DNA from: JAUVXJ01 sp034430275
GTDB taxonomy: Bacteria > Chloroflexota > Anaerolineae > UBA7937 > B3-Chlor
Direction: 5' to 3'
Length of the DNA: 52,782 bases
Assembly: GCA_034430275.1 (NCBI GenBank)
Contig: DAOUEW010000407.1
Span: 1 to 52,782 of the forward strand
Numbering within the stretch: the first letter of the stretch is position 1; each line of letters starts with the position of its first letter. Below the pieces are notes generated by a model. It searched no databases. It saw only the letters and a list, made by a program, of their open reading frames with translations, and had not been told where the DNA came from. Both the position numbers and the translations under genes were made by a program. Shown in pieces: positions 15,530 to 23,895 of this stretch.

Positions 15530-17434
15530 CTAGATGTCCAGGTTTCTGACGGACTTGGCGTGCGTCTGGATGAATCGCTTGCGTGGGGGGACCGCCGGTC
15601 CCATCAGCTTGTCGAAGGTGCTATCCGTTCTGACCGCATCCTCGACCTCGACCCGGAGCAGGGTCCTGGACTCTGGGTTCATGGTGGTTTCCCACAACTG
15701 ATCTGGATTCATCTCGCCGAGGCCCTTGTAGCGCTGTAGCTCGATCTTGCCTCTGCCCAGCTTCTTCATCAGGCGCTCACGCTCCTCTTCGCTGTACACG
15801 TAATGCTGCTGGGATTTGGCGGAGACACGATACAGAGGGGGCTGAGCGATGTACAGGTGCCCGCTAGTGATGAGTGGCTCCATGTAGCGGAAGAAGAAAG
15901 TGAGCAGCAAGGTGCGTATATGGGCACCGTCTACGTCTGCGTCAGTCATGACGATGATGTGATGGTACCGCAGGTTGCTGAGGTCGAAGCTGTCCTCGAT
16001 GCCCGTCCCCAGGGCGCTGATGAGGGCCTCGATCTCCCTGTTGCTGAGGATCTTGTTGAGGCGCGCTTTCTCCACGTTGATGATCTTGCCGCGCAGGGGC
16101 AGAATGGCCTGGAAGCGGCGGTCCCGACCCTGCTTGGCTGAGCCACCCGCCGAATCCCCCTCTACGATGTACAGTTCGCATCTCGAAGGGTCTCTTTCCG
16201 AGCAGTCTGCCAGTTTGCCGGGCAGGGTCATACTCTCTAGAGCGCTCTTGCGCACCACCAAATCACGGGCCTTTCGCGCAGCCGCACGGGCCCTGGACGC
16301 CACCAGGCATTTCTCCACGATAGCTTTGGCTGCTCTGGGATCCTCCTCCATGAATGTGGAGAGGGCCTCCGTCACGACTGATTCCACCAGTCCTTTCACT
16401 TCGGCGTTGCCCAGCTTGGCCTTGGTCTGGCTCTCGAACTGGGGATCGGCGAGCTTGACGCTGATGATGGCTGTCAAGCCCTCGCGCACATCGTCGCCGG
16501 TGAAATTGGGGTCGCTCTCTTTGAGGAGGCTGTTCTTCCGGGCATAGTCGTTGATGCTTCTTGTGAGGGCGGACCGGAAGCCTGTCAGGTGGGTCCCGCC
16601 GTCAACGGTGTTGATGTTGTTGGCGAAGGCGTGGATGGATTCGGCGTAGCCGTCGGTGTACTGCATAGCGGCTTCCACAACGGCGCCGTTCACTTCCTTC
16701 TCGACGTGGATGGGGTCATGTAGCGCATTGCGATTCCAGTTGAGCCGACGAACGAAGGATATGGTGCCGCCCTCGAAGTAGAATGTGCGTTCCTGGTCCG
16801 TACGTTCGTCACGGAACACAATCGTCAAGCCCTTGGTGAGGAAGGCCATCTCGCGAAAGCGCTCGGCCAGGGGAGCGAATCTGTAGTCTATCGTCTTGAA
16901 TATCTTGTCGTCAGGAAGGAAGGTGGTCGTGGTACCCGTTCCCTTGACCTTCTTGCGTGCAGTCTTCACCGGAGTCACCGGCACTCCGCGCTCGTAGCGC
17001 TGGGAGTAGACCTTACCGTCTCGCCTGACCTCGACCTCCAGCCATTCCGACAGCGCATTGACTGCGGAGACGCCAACACCGTGAAGCCCACTGGCGACTT
17101 TGTATCCTCCTCCGCCGAACTTGGCGCCCGAGTGGAGGACCGTGTGTACCACCTCGAGTGCCGACTTGCCAGTCTGTGGGTGGACGTCCGCGGGTATACC
17201 CCGGCCGTTATCCACCACGGTCACCGAGTGATCGGGATGGATCGTGATGCTGATCTCATCGCAGACCCCCGCGAGGGCCTCGTCCACGGAGTTGTCGGTG
17301 ACCTCGTAGATCAGGTGGTGCAAGCCGCGCACGTCGGTGCTGCCTACGTACATTCCTGGACGGCGCCGTACAGCCTCGAGTCCCTCGAGAACCTCGATGT
17401 CAGAGGCGCCGTATGCAAGATCGTTGTGTGCCAC
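15530..17434 (-). CDS. gyrB: DNA gyrase subunit B
   Basis: The ATPase subunit of DNA gyrase. The GHKL ATPase has EVTDNSVDEALAG, DNGRGIP and the GLHGVGVSAVNALSE lid. The TOPRIM domain has EGDSAGGSAKQGRDR and the metal-binding TDADVDGAHIRTLL. The tail has QRYKGLGEMNPDQLWETTMN and ends in the family terminus SVRNLDI. At 634 residues it lacks the long insert found in proteobacterial GyrB. GTG at 17432-17434 is the only possible start because an in-frame stop directly precedes it. The AGGAGG lies 14 nt upstream, an unusually long spacing. A ParE assignment is less likely given the TOPRIM and C-terminal sequence, but gyrA is not in the window. Confidence 0.95.
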   Translation of the reverse strand: MAHNDLAYGASDIEVLEGLEAVRRRPGMYVGSTDVRGLHHLIYEVTDNSVDEALAGVCDEISITIHPDHSVTVVDNGRGIPADVHPQTGKSALEVVHTVLHSGAKFGGGGYKVASGLHGVGVSAVNALSEWLEVEVRRDGKVYSQRYERGVPVTPVKTARKKVKGTGTTTTFLPDDKIFKTIDYRFAPLAERFREMAFLTKGLTIVFRDERTDQERTFYFEGGTISFVRRLNWNRNALHDPIHVEKEVNGAVVEAAMQYTDGYAESIHAFANNINTVDGGTHLTGFRSALTRSINDYARKNSLLKESDPNFTGDDVREGLTAIISVKLADPQFESQTKAKLGNAEVKGLVESVVTEALSTFMEEDPRAAKAIVEKCLVASRARAAARKARDLVVRKSALESMTLPGKLADCSERDPSRCELYIVEGDSAGGSAKQGRDRRFQAILPLRGKIINVEKARLNKILSNREIEALISALGTGIEDSFDLSNLRYHHIIVMTDADVDGAHIRTLLLTFFFRYMEPLITSGHLYIAQPPLYRVSAKSQQHYVYSEEERERLMKKLGRGKIELQRYKGLGEMNPDQLWETTMNPESRTLLRVEVEDAVRTDSTFDKLMGPAVPPRKRFIQTHAKSVRNLDI

Positions 17435-17469
17435 CTACTATCAGTAGACCTCCTTCACTATCTCCTTTT

Positions 17470-17498
17470 ATTCTAGCACAATTCGGATGATTTGGAAA
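17470..17498 (-). promoter_or_regulatory. Possible gyrB promoter
   Basis: On the minus strand TTTCCA (17493-17498) and TAGAAT (17470-17475) are 17 bp apart. The -35 box is weak. The 17435-17724 gap otherwise holds the exosortase promoter and nothing else that I can identify. Confidence 0.4.
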
Positions 17499-17668
17499 GG
17501 TCGGTGTTGGCTCAAAGTGGGCCTGGACACAATATCTGGTGGGTACAGGGACCATGGGTACCGCATATTGTGTATGGCGACACACGCGCAGTGGCTGCCG
17601 GCGCTGAGCAGCAAGTGCAGAGCTGCCTCTGAGGTGCCCGCGGCCTCGCTGAGGACTGCCTAGCGAGT

Positions 17669-17698
17669 TTGACACGTCGAGCGCGCGAATGATATACT
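17669..17698 (+). promoter_or_regulatory. sigma70-type promoter for the exosortase operon
   Basis: TTGACA (17669-17674) and TATACT (17693-17698) are 18 bp apart. The expected start near 17705 excludes any upstream start codon at 17689 and supports the ATG at 17725. Confidence 0.65.
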
Positions 17699-17724
17699 TG
17701 TTTTGTTACAGTCAAGCGTGGGGC

Positions 17725-18567
17725 ATGAACCGGATGAAGGCTGCCAAGCGAGATATCGTGGGAGGGGTGATCATCCTGGGGCTGGTGACACTCCTGTTCT
17801 TTTCCACGTTCACTTGGCTGGCCTACAACTGGCTCAACAACTCATACTATTCCCATGGCTTCTTGGTGCCCCTGGTATCCGCCTTCTTCCTCTGGCGGAA
17901 AAGGGAGGCCTTTGCGGGGGATAGCCGAGAGCCCAGCAACGCCGGTCTGCTGGTCTTGGGGGTCAGTCTGGTGGGCTTCATGGTGGCTCAGGTGTGGCAG
18001 GCGTACCATCTCTCGGCCGTAGCCTTCATCCTGTTGCTCTTTGGGCTGGCGCTCTACTTCCTCGGGAGGAGAGCCACACGGCAGATAGCGTTTCCGCTAG
18101 CGTTCTTGCTGTTCATGATTCCCGTGCCGCTCATCAATCGGCTGAGCCCGGCTCTGGAATCATTCACAGCCACGGTCTCGACTTCAGTGGTCAGACTTCT
18201 GAGCATACCGGCGATCAACCAGGGTTCTCGGATTCAACTCCAGGATTCAAGCTTCGTGGTAGGTGCTGCTTGCAGCGGTCTTAATTCCATTGTGGCGCTG
18301 GCTACCCTGGTAGTGATCTTCGTATACATTCTGCATGGATCCTATCGCGCCAAAGTCGTCCTGCTGTTGATATCTGTCCCTATCGCCATCGCGGCCAACA
18401 TCTTCCGCGTGTCGTCCTTGTTGGCCATAGCGCACGTGTTTGGGTCAGAAGTCGGGATGAGGTACTTCCACGACTACTCGAGTCCAGTCCTCTTCCTTCT
18501 GGCCTTTGGCTTGCTCATTGTGGCTAGCAGGTTGACAGGATGTTCAGAGATTCGACACGATATTTGA
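17725..18567 (+). CDS. Exosortase/archaeosortase-family transpeptidase
   Basis: A polytopic membrane protein with about eight helices. Exosortases recognise short C-terminal sorting tags of exported proteins and probably cleave and attach them, analogous to sortases. The catalytic triad is visible: Cys183 in VGAACSGLNSI, Arg228 in AANIFRVSS and His249 in YFHDYSSP. ATG at 17725 follows GTGGGG and lies just downstream of the promoter. The epsI-like gene overlaps its 3' end by 28 bp. No protein in this window shows an obvious PEP-CTERM-like tail, so its substrates must lie elsewhere. The layout resembles exopolysaccharide-associated exosortase loci. Confidence 0.88.
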   Translation: MNRMKAAKRDIVGGVIILGLVTLLFFSTFTWLAYNWLNNSYYSHGFLVPLVSAFFLWRKREAFAGDSREPSNAGLLVLGVSLVGFMVAQVWQAYHLSAVAFILLLFGLALYFLGRRATRQIAFPLAFLLFMIPVPLINRLSPALESFTATVSTSVVRLLSIPAINQGSRIQLQDSSFVVGAACSGLNSIVALATLVVIFVYILHGSYRAKVVLLLISVPIAIAANIFRVSSLLAIAHVFGSEVGMRYFHDYSSPVLFLLAFGLLIVASRLTGCSEIRHDI

Positions 18568-19283
18568 TCGTCGTACTGTTGCTGCTGGGTGCTCTCGGAG
18601 GGTGGCTCGTACTCTCGCGACAGCTTTCTTCCTCGCCAATCGCTAACGCGGTCGACCCTGCGGAAGCGGCTCCTGCGGTGGACAGTGATGCCACTAACGT
18701 GGTGATCGTTGACGTGGAGGGATGGTATCGCCGAACCTCGTACGAGCGGGCCCTAGCCACCGCGGTGGACTTCACTCTGCGAGAGGACTTGTTCAGTGGC
18801 ATACCCCGAGAGCTCGGGCGTTGGCGATCCGAGGGTCCGGACTCGCAGATGGGTGGATCAGTAGATGAGTGGTACGACGATCCTGAGATCGCCACGACGC
18901 GACAATACACTGCTGACGACGGCGAAAGCCTGTTCTTCTCCATCATCGGAAGCAGGGGAGGCAAGAGCTTCCATCTTTTCGAGCACACGGCCCTGACGTG
19001 CTATCCAGGCAGCGGCTGGCGGATCGTGGATGTTGGATTGGAGAGTATCGAACTAGGTACCTCCTCTGTGAGTGTGCAGCGTGTGATCGCTGAGAAGGAC
19101 CAGCTCAGGCGCGTCATTCTCTACTGGTATCTGTGGACAGACCCGGAGCGAGTTCCTGACAGTGGCATCCTCTCGCTGACGCTCCACGCCAACGTTGCCG
19201 AGTCGGATGAGGAGACATTGGAGTCGTTAGAAGGGTTCTTCAAGCTGCTTTTCCCAGCCGTGATGCCCTGGCGGCGTTTCTGA
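18540..19283 (+). CDS. EpsI-domain exosortase-associated protein
   Basis: A 247-residue protein with an N-terminal signal-anchor (YLIVVLLLLGALGGWLVL), then a linker and an extracytoplasmic EpsI domain. The domain shows W..EGPD, DEWYDDPEIATTRQYT, the HTALTCYPGSGWRIVD block and a C-terminal ILYWYLW strand, as in EpsI proteins that accompany or are fused to exosortases. Its role is unknown; it may assist substrate capture or polysaccharide attachment. The start overlaps the exosortase gene, giving translational coupling. The next gene, a large regulator, begins after a 150-nt gap. Confidence 0.8.
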   Translation: MFRDSTRYLIVVLLLLGALGGWLVLSRQLSSSPIANAVDPAEAAPAVDSDATNVVIVDVEGWYRRTSYERALATAVDFTLREDLFSGIPRELGRWRSEGPDSQMGGSVDEWYDDPEIATTRQYTADDGESLFFSIIGSRGGKSFHLFEHTALTCYPGSGWRIVDVGLESIELGTSSVSVQRVIAEKDQLRRVILYWYLWTDPERVPDSGILSLTLHANVAESDEETLESLEGFFKLLFPAVMPWRRF

Positions 19284-19433
19284 CAGGCCCGCGCTGAGCA
19301 TGGATCGGAGAAGCTGAATCCCAGAGACCGTCCCTAGAGACGGAAGCAGTGGGCGGAGTCATGGTCGGCGGACCCCTGATAGGTGTGGCATCACAATGAG
19401 AGATAGCCAGCCGTCGCCTTGGTAGGGAGAGAG

Positions 19434-22400
19434 ATGAGCGCGGAGACTTCGATTATCCGGACCAAGGTCCTAGTGCCCGGGCAACGTCGGGGTCTTCTCC
19501 ATCGTGCGCGGCTGGTAGACTACATCCACGAGCACATCGACCGCAAGCTGATCCTCGTGGCAGCCTCAGCCGGATATGGCAAGACCTCCTTGCTGACCGA
19601 CTATGCCTACGATACCGAGCTACCTGTTTGCTGGTACTCCCTGGATGAGTGGGATCGCGATCCCAGGGTGTTCCTGGAGTACCTGGTGGCCTCCATCAGG
19701 GAACGCTTTCCGGATTTCGGAGAGAGGACGCTGGCCGGCCTTCGGGGGGGAGCGCTCAGCGAGGGCATAAGGCCTGTGGTGGGAACCTTGGTGAACGAGA
19801 TCCATGGCGAAATCCCCGACTACTTCGCCTTGGTAATCGATGATTTCCAACTGATCAGCGATTCCAGAGAGGTGACCTCTCTGTTCACCTTGCTGCTCCG
19901 TCGGTTGCCGGAGAACTGCCACATCCTGCTTGCCAGCCGGACGACGAGCCTCGGTCTTCCCGTCGCAGAGTTCATGGCCCGCGGGGAGTTGGGGGGCCTG
20001 GGCAACGACGATCTCAAGTTCACCGGTCACGAGATTCAGGAGTTGCTCAGGCAGAATCACAATCTGGATCTGCCTGCGAGCGAGGCGGACAGACTGGCGC
20101 AGCAGTCCGAGGGCTGGATTACGGCGATCTTGCTCACCACCCATACCCTCTGGAAGGGGCTGCTGCGCACCATGGCCCTCGCCAAGGGGGACGATAGCCA
20201 GATCTTCGCCTATCTAGCCCGAGAGGTGCTGCTGCAACAGCCGCTCGATGTGCAGGAGTTCCTCATGGGGTCCTCGGTCCTCCAGCGGATGAGCGCGTCC
20301 CTCTGCAATGAGCTGTTGGGTACGGACAACGCGCGTGAGATGTTGGCCTTGTTGGAGGACAAGAACCTGTTCGTCTCCAGGTTGGCCGGAGATGGCGATG
20401 ATTGGTTCCGGTATCATCAGCTCTTCCAGGACTTCCTGAGGTCGAGGCTGCGGCAAGACGGGGAGCGCTACGCGGCGCTTCACTTGAGGGCTGGTAGGAT
20501 CTTCGAGGCAGGGGAGAGTTGGGATCAGGCGATTCGCCACTACCTGGATGCTGAGGCCTTCGACGAGGCGCAGCGACTGGTAGAGGAGGTAGCCACCTGG
20601 GCTTTCAGCTCGGGTAGGTGGAGCAGCCTGCTCTTCTGGATCGATTCCATGATCCAGAACGGTGGCGGTTCACCTTGGATGTACTACTGGCAATCGAAGG
20701 TGCTCACGGACTCTGGACGGCTCGATGATGCCGTGGGTGCACTAGAACGTGCCAGAGATGGATTCTCCGAAAGAGGGGAGACCCTGGCCCTGGTCAGGGT
20801 TCTCCTGCAGCGGAGCATCATCCATCGCCTACGTTCAGAGTATGCAGAGGCCATCGCTAACACTGAGCAGGCGCTGTCCCTCATGGGTGACGATGAAGAG
20901 GTGAGCTTGACAGCCATGGCTCACAGCATTGTGGGTATCTGCTACGGGCTTCAGGGCGAACTTGAGCAGGGGTTGGCGCGACTGAAAGAGGCTCTCTCCC
21001 TGTTCGAGAGCTGCGGTGAGGACCGCCTGTACGATGTCGCGAACACTCTGCACGACATCGGCACCATCTACTACTCAGTGGACGTCGAGCGGTACCTGCA
21101 CTATATCCGCAGGGCACTGGCGGTTTGGCATCGGCTTGGCGCCAGGGGCCCCATGGCCATGACCCTCAACAACATGGGCGTTGCTCACTATCGCCAAGGC
21201 AGGTATCGCGAGGCTCTGGAGACGCTTCAGGAGGCCCTAACCGAGGCCCAGGCTATGGGATTGCTTCGTCCTCAAGCCTATCCCAGGGCCACCATCGGCG
21301 ACGTGTATCGCGCCAAGGGGGAGTATGGCCTTGCACACGAAGAATACGGGCAGGCGCTCGCTCTGGCCGAGGAGGCGGATGAGGCTTTTCTCGTCGGATA
21401 TCTGTGGGACGCTATGGCAAACGTGGAGAGGATGCGGCAGAACTTCGAGAGAGCTGAGGAGCTCTTGGACGAGGCCATCGACAAGGCGTATGAGCATGGC
21501 TCTGACCAGGAGGTGGCGGGGTGCCAGGTGTCGCGGGGCATTCTGCTCCACGTACAGGGCAGGGACCGAGAGGCCCTGCGAGTGCTCGAACAGGCTGTAT
21601 CCAGTTTTCAGAATGGCAGCGCCAGGCAGGAGCTGGCAAAGGCTCGTTTCCACTTGGCTGCCGTCCTCTTCAGTCGAGACTCTGTGCGTGAGGCCATGCT
21701 AAATCTGGAAATAGCTCTGGACATTATCGCCAAGTCTGGATTCGACCCACTCCTGCTGGACGAAGGAACGGGGAGCCGTCCGCTGCTGGAGTATGCGATG
21801 GGAGAGACGTCCCTACGGGGACACAGTGATCTCCTGGGAAGGCTCCTGAGGCGAACTGAGCCAGCGAGCGAAATGGCATCCGGGGGGCCGGCGGAAGCCA
21901 CCCTCCCCCGTGTTGATATCTGTGCTTTTGGCTCATCCACCGTCCGTCGCGACGGTGAGGTGATGGAGGCACAGGAGCTGCGATTGCGGGCCAAGGAGAT
22001 GCTGTTCTTCTTCCTGGCTCATCCAGTCGTGACGAAGGACCAGATTGTGGCTGCCCTGTGGCCCGATCTGTCCCTAGCCAAGGCACACAGCACCTTCCAC
22101 TTCTATCTCTTCCAGGTCAGGCGTCTTCTGGGCGGGACTGATGCCATCTCCTACGAGGGAGGCGCGTACCGGCTGGAGTCCCGACGGTACCAGTATGATG
22201 TGGACGAATTCCATCGCAATCTGGCCAAGGCTGGCAAGGCCACGAGCGCACAGCGACTAGCCTATCTGCAGGAAGCGATCTCCCTCTATCGGGGGGACTA
22301 TCTGGAGGACATCTATTCAGAGTGGACCGACGAGCTGAGGGATTCGGTTCGACGTGAGTATCACCAGGCTCTGGAAGACCTGGCACGCCAATGCCGGGGA

Positions 22401-22631
22401 GAGGGTAGACTCGAGGATGCCGTTGAGTCCTGCCGCAGGCTCTTGGACAAGGACCCGCTCCGAGAAGACATCCATCGCCAACTGATAGGCACCCTTCTGG
22501 AGATGGGTGATCGAGCGGGGGGCGTCAGACAGTTGGGGGCGCTGCGGACGATACTCGAAGAGGAGTTGGGGACTGGCCCATCCGAAGAGACGCTGGAGAT
22601 GTTTGGCGGACTGCTGGCCGATGATGTGTGA
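19434..22631 (+). CDS. STAND-NTPase/TPR/BTAD transcriptional regulator (MalT/SARP hybrid)
   Basis: A 1065-residue signal-transducing regulator. The N-terminal MalT-like STAND ATPase has its P-loop at about residues 43-53 (AASAGYGKTSL) and Walker B FALVIDDFQLI. Residues roughly 430-760 are tandem TPR-like repeats, for example AMTLNNMGVAHYRQGRYREA. From about 825 comes an OmpR-like winged helix (LRAKEMLFFFLAHPVVTKDQ) followed by a bacterial transcriptional activation domain (BTAD) ending in GTGPSEETLEMF. Such proteins bind an inducer at the TPR/STAND part, oligomerise with ATP and bind direct repeats near promoters. ATG at 19434 follows GGGAGAG. Directly downstream is a promoter with SARP-type direct repeats, so it probably activates the genes behind it. 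The inducer is unknown. Confidence 0.88.
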   Translation: MSAETSIIRTKVLVPGQRRGLLHRARLVDYIHEHIDRKLILVAASAGYGKTSLLTDYAYDTELPVCWYSLDEWDRDPRVFLEYLVASIRERFPDFGERTLAGLRGGALSEGIRPVVGTLVNEIHGEIPDYFALVIDDFQLISDSREVTSLFTLLLRRLPENCHILLASRTTSLGLPVAEFMARGELGGLGNDDLKFTGHEIQELLRQNHNLDLPASEADRLAQQSEGWITAILLTTHTLWKGLLRTMALAKGDDSQIFAYLAREVLLQQPLDVQEFLMGSSVLQRMSASLCNELLGTDNAREMLALLEDKNLFVSRLAGDGDDWFRYHQLFQDFLRSRLRQDGERYAALHLRAGRIFEAGESWDQAIRHYLDAEAFDEAQRLVEEVATWAFSSGRWSSLLFWIDSMIQNGGGSPWMYYWQSKVLTDSGRLDDAVGALERARDGFSERGETLALVRVLLQRSIIHRLRSEYAEAIANTEQALSLMGDDEEVSLTAMAHSIVGICYGLQGELEQGLARLKEALSLFESCGEDRLYDVANTLHDIGTIYYSVDVERYLHYIRRALAVWHRLGARGPMAMTLNNMGVAHYRQGRYREALETLQEALTEAQAMGLLRPQAYPRATIGDVYRAKGEYGLAHEEYGQALALAEEADEAFLVGYLWDAMANVERMRQNFERAEELLDEAIDKAYEHGSDQEVAGCQVSRGILLHVQGRDREALRVLEQAVSSFQNGSARQELAKARFHLAAVLFSRDSVREAMLNLEIALDIIAKSGFDPLLLDEGTGSRPLLEYAMGETSLRGHSDLLGRLLRRTEPASEMASGGPAEATLPRVDICAFGSSTVRRDGEVMEAQELRLRAKEMLFFFLAHPVVTKDQIVAALWPDLSLAKAHSTFHFYLFQVRRLLGGTDAISYEGGAYRLESRRYQYDVDEFHRNLAKAGKATSAQRLAYLQEAISLYRGDYLEDIYSEWTDELRDSVRREYHQALEDLARQCRGEGRLEDAVESCRRLLDKDPLREDIHRQLIGTLLEMGDRAGGVRQLGALRTILEEELGTGPSEETLEMFGGLLADDV

Positions 22632-22649
22632 ATCCTGATTCGGACGCTC

Positions 22650-22684
22650 TAGCTAAACATTAGCTAAACCCTCCCCGGTACAAT
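22650..22684 (+). promoter_or_regulatory. BTAD/SARP-type operator and promoter: 11-bp-spaced direct repeats before TACAAT
   Basis: Two perfect copies of TAGCTAAAC lie at 22650-22658 and 22661-22669, exactly one helical turn (11 bp) apart. A TACAAT -10 box (22679-22684) begins 9 bp after the second copy. There is no good -35 box. This is the classic SARP/BTAD layout, with heptad-like direct repeats 11 bp apart replacing the -35 box about 8 bp from the -10. The expected start is near 22691. The neighbouring STAND-BTAD protein is the obvious candidate activator. Confidence 0.7.
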
Positions 22685-22711
22685 AAGTGCAAAACTATGG
22701 GGAGGGTTTTT
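22666..22711 (+). terminator. Intrinsic terminator overlapping the downstream promoter and ribosome binding site
   Basis: The 11-bp perfect inverted repeat AAACCCTCCCC (22666-22676) and GGGGAGGGTTT (22699-22709) is followed by a T-run (22707-22711). The loop of 22 nt contains the TACAAT box and the expected start of the next transcript. In read-through RNA from the regulator gene this stem would form, ending transcription and hiding the GGGGAGGG ribosome binding site. RNA started at the internal promoter lacks the left arm and keeps the site free. Confidence 0.65.
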
Positions 22712-22713
22712 AC

Positions 22714-22839
22714 ATGCGAAAGCTTGCATCCTACTTCACGGCTCGGAACATGAGGATCGCCTGGATCGTTTTCACCCTCGTTGCGCTCGCGGCAGCGGCA
22801 GGAGCTCCTCCGGGATACAGTGGGAGTGGGGGGGGCTAG
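22714..22839 (+). CDS. Small secreted-peptide-like gene (41 codons)
   Basis: ATG at 22714 sits 7-8 nt after a strong GGGGAGGG ribosome binding site and behind the BTAD-type promoter. The 41-residue product has a basic head (MRKLASYFTARNMR), a hydrophobic core (IAWIVFTLVALAAAAGA) and a short tail PPGYSGSGGG, ending at TAG 22837-22839. This is the layout of a signal-peptide-bearing precursor or a single-pass small membrane protein. Cleavage after AAA or AAG would release about 11-12 residues rich in Gly, Ser and Pro. I do not recognise the family. Its position directly behind a STAND-TPR regulator suggests an autoinducing peptide or a regulated small membrane protein; both are inferences. Confidence 0.65.
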   Translation: MRKLASYFTARNMRIAWIVFTLVALAAAAGAPPGYSGSGGG

Positions 22840-22851
22840 GTCCTAGAACTG

Positions 22852-23433
22852 ATGATCCTGATAGCCCTATGTCTCGCTCTGCTGATAGGGCTGGCGGCAG
22901 TGGGAGGCAGGGTCGGCAATCTCGCTCACGTGAATGTGAAGTGGGCGTGGCTGGCCCCTCTCGCTTTCCTGATGCAGGCATACCTCATCTTCTTTCCGGC
23001 TGATACGGCTGGTGGGCTGCTAAGTGCGAGATCTCTGCTACTGACGATATCGCATTGTCTGTTGTTTGCGGTGGTTTGGCAGAACCGCGATCTAGGCGGA
23101 GTGAAGCTGATAGGCCTGGGTTTGCTGCTCAATTTCCTGGTGATGGTGGCGAATGGTGGGTTCATGCCCATCACGCCCGATGCTTTGGCCCGGATAGGAT
23201 ACGATGGCAACGTAGCCCAGATGGAGACGGGTTACATAGTAGGGCGCACCAAGAACGTAGTGGCCGAGCCTGGAGATGCTATGCTGTGGTTTCTCTCGGA
23301 CATCATGGTCATTCCCAGACCGTTTCCCATCCCAACGGCGCTCAGCCTAGGGGATGTCTTGATTGTGTCGGGGGTGTTCCTGTTCCTACGAGAGTCCATG
23401 TTTGTGCGTGGGGCTCGCGCCGTTTCGGTGTAG
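22852..23433 (+). CDS. DUF5317-family integral membrane protein
   Basis: A 193-residue membrane protein with about five hydrophobic helices. It shows the DUF5317 features: LNFLVMVANGGFMPITPDAL, a loop with GRTKNVV, then LWFLSDIMVIPRPFPIPTAL and SLGDVLIVSGVFLFL. The function of the family is unknown. It is the second gene behind the BTAD-type promoter, 12 nt after the small peptide gene, with a purine-rich stretch before ATG 22852. Export or processing of the small peptide is an attractive but untested idea. The organism-wide distribution of DUF5317 (Actinobacteria, Chloroflexota) fits the suggested host. Confidence 0.8.
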   Translation: MILIALCLALLIGLAAVGGRVGNLAHVNVKWAWLAPLAFLMQAYLIFFPADTAGGLLSARSLLLTISHCLLFAVVWQNRDLGGVKLIGLGLLLNFLVMVANGGFMPITPDALARIGYDGNVAQMETGYIVGRTKNVVAEPGDAMLWFLSDIMVIPRPFPIPTALSLGDVLIVSGVFLFLRESMFVRGARAVSV

Positions 23434-23460
23434 ACAGACTGTGCTACTGGAGGAGAAACG

Positions 23461-23748
23461 ATGTCAGATCAAACCCTGAACAACATTATGTGCATGGCTC
23501 TGATAGACGGCAAGTTCCGTGATACTCTGCTCACCAACCCCGCGATTGTCGTGGAGGATTTCGACCTCGATGCTGAGGAACAGGATGCTCTTACGGGCAT
23601 CAAGGCCGATTCCGTGACGGAGTTTGCACGCAAACTGCATACGTGGATGAGTCAACGAGCGGGAGGGAACAACGGGAACGGTCACTGGAAGACCGCCAGG
23701 CCGAAGCCGGCTGTTCACAGGCTGTTCCTCGAACCTGCCTTTGACTAG
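23461..23748 (+). CDS. Os1348/NHLP-clan small protein, possible RiPP precursor-like
   Basis: A 95-residue protein. Its N-terminal half (MSDQTLNNIMCMALIDGKFR, then LLTNPAIVVEDFDLDAEEQD) matches the small NHLP-like leader clan (Os1348/Franean1_4349 type), distant relatives of nitrile-hydratase-like leader peptides. The C-terminal 30 residues are Gly/Asn-rich (AGGNNGNGHW) and end with basic and aromatic residues, which could be a core region. No cyclodehydratase, radical SAM maturase or LanM gene is adjacent, so a modified peptide is not established. ATG at 23461 follows GGAGGAG with good spacing. It belongs to the same unit as the peptide gene and DUF5317. Confidence 0.7.
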   Translation: MSDQTLNNIMCMALIDGKFRDTLLTNPAIVVEDFDLDAEEQDALTGIKADSVTEFARKLHTWMSQRAGGNNGNGHWKTARPKPAVHRLFLEPAFD

Positions 23749-23895
23749 TGTGCAGTTTCTCAGCTCGACGGTGATAGGGATGGTGGCCGTGTAATATCTG
23801 GATCGGCAATGTGGTCCGAATCGCTTCAGCGCGGCAGACGGTGGCGTCTCCCGCATGGAGAGTGGCGAGGCGGCAGTGTCGGAGAGAACGATTGC

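Noticed and set aside
17689..17724. Upstream start codon for the exosortase
   Set aside because: It overlaps the -10 box of the promoter, so it would not be in the mRNA.
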